From contig JAUIBL010000012.1 of assembly GCA_030428355.1 (NCBI GenBank), positions 21,866 through 85,865 of the forward strand: a stretch of 64,000 bases of DNA. The letters run 5' to 3'. A program made the position numbers and the translations under genes. The stretch is from Alphaproteobacteria bacterium (GTDB lineage: Bacteria > Pseudomonadota > Alphaproteobacteria > Rhodobacterales > Rhodobacteraceae). The notes below the pieces were generated by a model. The model saw only the letters and a program-made list of their open reading frames with translations. It had not been told where the DNA came from and searched no databases. Position 1 is the stretch's first letter. Every line of letters starts with the position of its first letter. Below are positions 63,342 to 64,000 of the stretch, piece by piece.

Positions 63342-63821
63342 ATGAAACATCTCATTATCGCCGCCCTTGTCGCCTCGGTTCCTGCAGCCGCCTTTGCTGA
63401 CCCGCGGCTCGATCGCCTTGAGGCGATCTCGGAAGAAATGACCGACGCCATGTACGACGCTATGATCCGCATGGTCGAGAAGGAAGGCGGCAATCCCGAA
63501 CCGCTGCGGGCAGCCATCCCGAACTTGGAATGGGACGACACCTTCCGCGAGGCGGGCGCCTGTGTGCTCGACAAATATATCTCCGCCTCAAGCAGTTCCG
63601 CCGTGGATGACATGCTCGATAGAATGGAAGCCTTCATTCCCGAAATGGCCGAAATGGATCTCGATGCCTTTGAAGACGACACAGATTTTTTGCCGGAAGG
63701 CGTGTCTGAAGACTTCTCGATCTCAGTCAATGAGGAATGTGGGATGACGGATGTTATGTTGGACCGGATGGAAGAGTCCGGCTTCATGGCAGCCATGATG
63801 CAATCCATGGCTGGAAACTGA
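63342..63821 (+). CDS. Exported acidic protein of unknown function
   Basis: The 159-residue product has a clear signal peptide (HLIIAALVASVPAAAFADP, cut after AFA) and a mature part rich in Glu, Asp and Met. Repeated segments of the form DRMEAFIPEMAEMD and DRMEESGFMAAMMQ suggest a helical bundle. Two cysteines (in GACVLDKY and EECGMT) could form a disulphide. I recognise no family. It lies after the ecm terminator and before the mobile element, so it should have its own promoter in the short gap. It is probably periplasmic. Confidence 0.72.
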   Translation: MKHLIIAALVASVPAAAFADPRLDRLEAISEEMTDAMYDAMIRMVEKEGGNPEPLRAAIPNLEWDDTFREAGACVLDKYISASSSSAVDDMLDRMEAFIPEMAEMDLDAFEDDTDFLPEGVSEDFSISVNEECGMTDVMLDRMEESGFMAAMMQSMAGN

Positions 63822-63879
63822 CGCTATTACGCGTCAAAACAACTTTCCCTTGCCAATTCAAAAATTTCAGTCAACCTAA

Positions 63880-64000
63880 GGAACGTCTGAAAAACCTCGC
63901 GTGCTGAGCGGTTTGAGATAGACTGTGGGGGACGATAATGGAGCCTCGCCGATGCCCAAGCAGCCCGCCTTTCCCGGCCTCCGCCACGCGATGAAGAAGA
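63880..64000 (+). mobile_element. Left end of an IS5-family-like insertion sequence (cut by the window edge)
   Basis: A transposase-like ORF begins at 63952. Upstream of it, GGAACGTCTGAAAAACC at 63880 is a plausible left terminal repeat. The four bases just before it, CTAA (63876-63879), fit the YTAR target duplicated by IS5. The right end is outside the window, so the boundary is inferred, not proven. Confidence 0.5.
63952..64000 (+). CDS. Start of an IS5-family transposase (partial)
   Basis: Only 16 codons are present: MPKQPAFPGLRHAMKK. This beginning is very like the N-terminus of IS5-family transposases of alphaproteobacteria as I remember them, where it is followed by a basic stretch and the conserved F-L-x-x-M-x-x-V-V-P-W block outside this window. 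Whether the copy is intact cannot be judged. The ribosome-binding site is not strong. Confidence 0.55.
   Translation, partial: MPKQPAFPGLRHAMKK

Overview
The window is GC-rich alphaproteobacterial chromosome, most likely from the Rhodobacteraceae (Roseobacter group). The evidence is the ethylmalonyl-CoA pathway genes, the regulatory-PTS operon chvI-chvG-hprK-rapZ-EIIA-HPr next to pckA, an alphaproteobacterial SOS box (GAAC-N7-GAAC), a CtrA-type box, and several small protein families I associate with this group (DUF1244, DUF6473, HIG1-type). It is ordinary, tightly packed chromosome: about 62 protein genes, many 1-11 nt overlaps, no rRNA, tRNA or CRISPR seen, and one mobile element just entering at the right edge.

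Layout. 1-8.3 kb: end of a probable LysR regulator, a CaiB-family CoA transferase/racemase, two MFS exporters, an aldo/keto reductase, an SOS-boxed ImuA-like gene, metG and an FKBP isomerase. 8.4-21.6 kb: lrp-like/ald divergon, a spermidine-synthase-like membrane protein, a serine hydrolase, rpmI-rplT, fadD with a BASS transporter, pyk, an N-formylglutamate amidohydrolase, DUF1244, a cobalamin adenosyltransferase with a HIG1-type protein, an SDR and an SH3 protein. 21.7-31 kb: parC, a DUF898/M48 pair, etfBA, DUF6473, 3-hydroxybutyryl-CoA dehydrogenase and an acyltransferase. 31-39.4 kb: the chvI-to-HPr operon, pckA and methylsuccinyl-CoA dehydrogenase (mcd). 39.5-44 kb: small membrane, AhpD-like and EF-hand proteins, and a large FAD/GcvT demethylating dehydrogenase. 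44.4-51 kb: mreBCD-mrdA-rodA cell-shape operon, then a hydroxyacid dehydrogenase and rpe. 51.7-56.4 kb: MaoC hydratase, DmdB-like acyl-CoA ligase, CurA-like reductase and a Dda/RecD-like helicase. 56.4-58.1 kb: luxI and luxR with a small upstream ORF and a CtrA-type box. 58.2-63.3 kb: ccr, a PlsB-like acyltransferase and ecm. The right end holds a secreted acidic protein and the start of an IS5-like transposase.

How it fits together: ccr, ecm and mcd are three dedicated enzymes of the ethylmalonyl-CoA route for acetyl-CoA assimilation. The cobalamin adenosyltransferase can supply adenosyl-B12 to Ecm, EtfAB can take electrons from Mcd, and the hydroxybutyryl-CoA dehydrogenase works one step upstream of crotonyl-CoA. 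pckA and pyk sit on opposite sides of the PEP/pyruvate node, and both have operator-like motifs upstream. The PTS proteins have no sugar permease here and look regulatory. The best leads for new biology are regulatory: a full-consensus CtrA-type box in front of the quorum-sensing genes, an SOS box on an ImuA-like gene that lacks a P-loop lysine, a 14-bp stem-loop between mreB and mreC, and recurring perfect palindromes centred on GCGTCGACGC. I did not find a convincing new defence or biosynthetic system.
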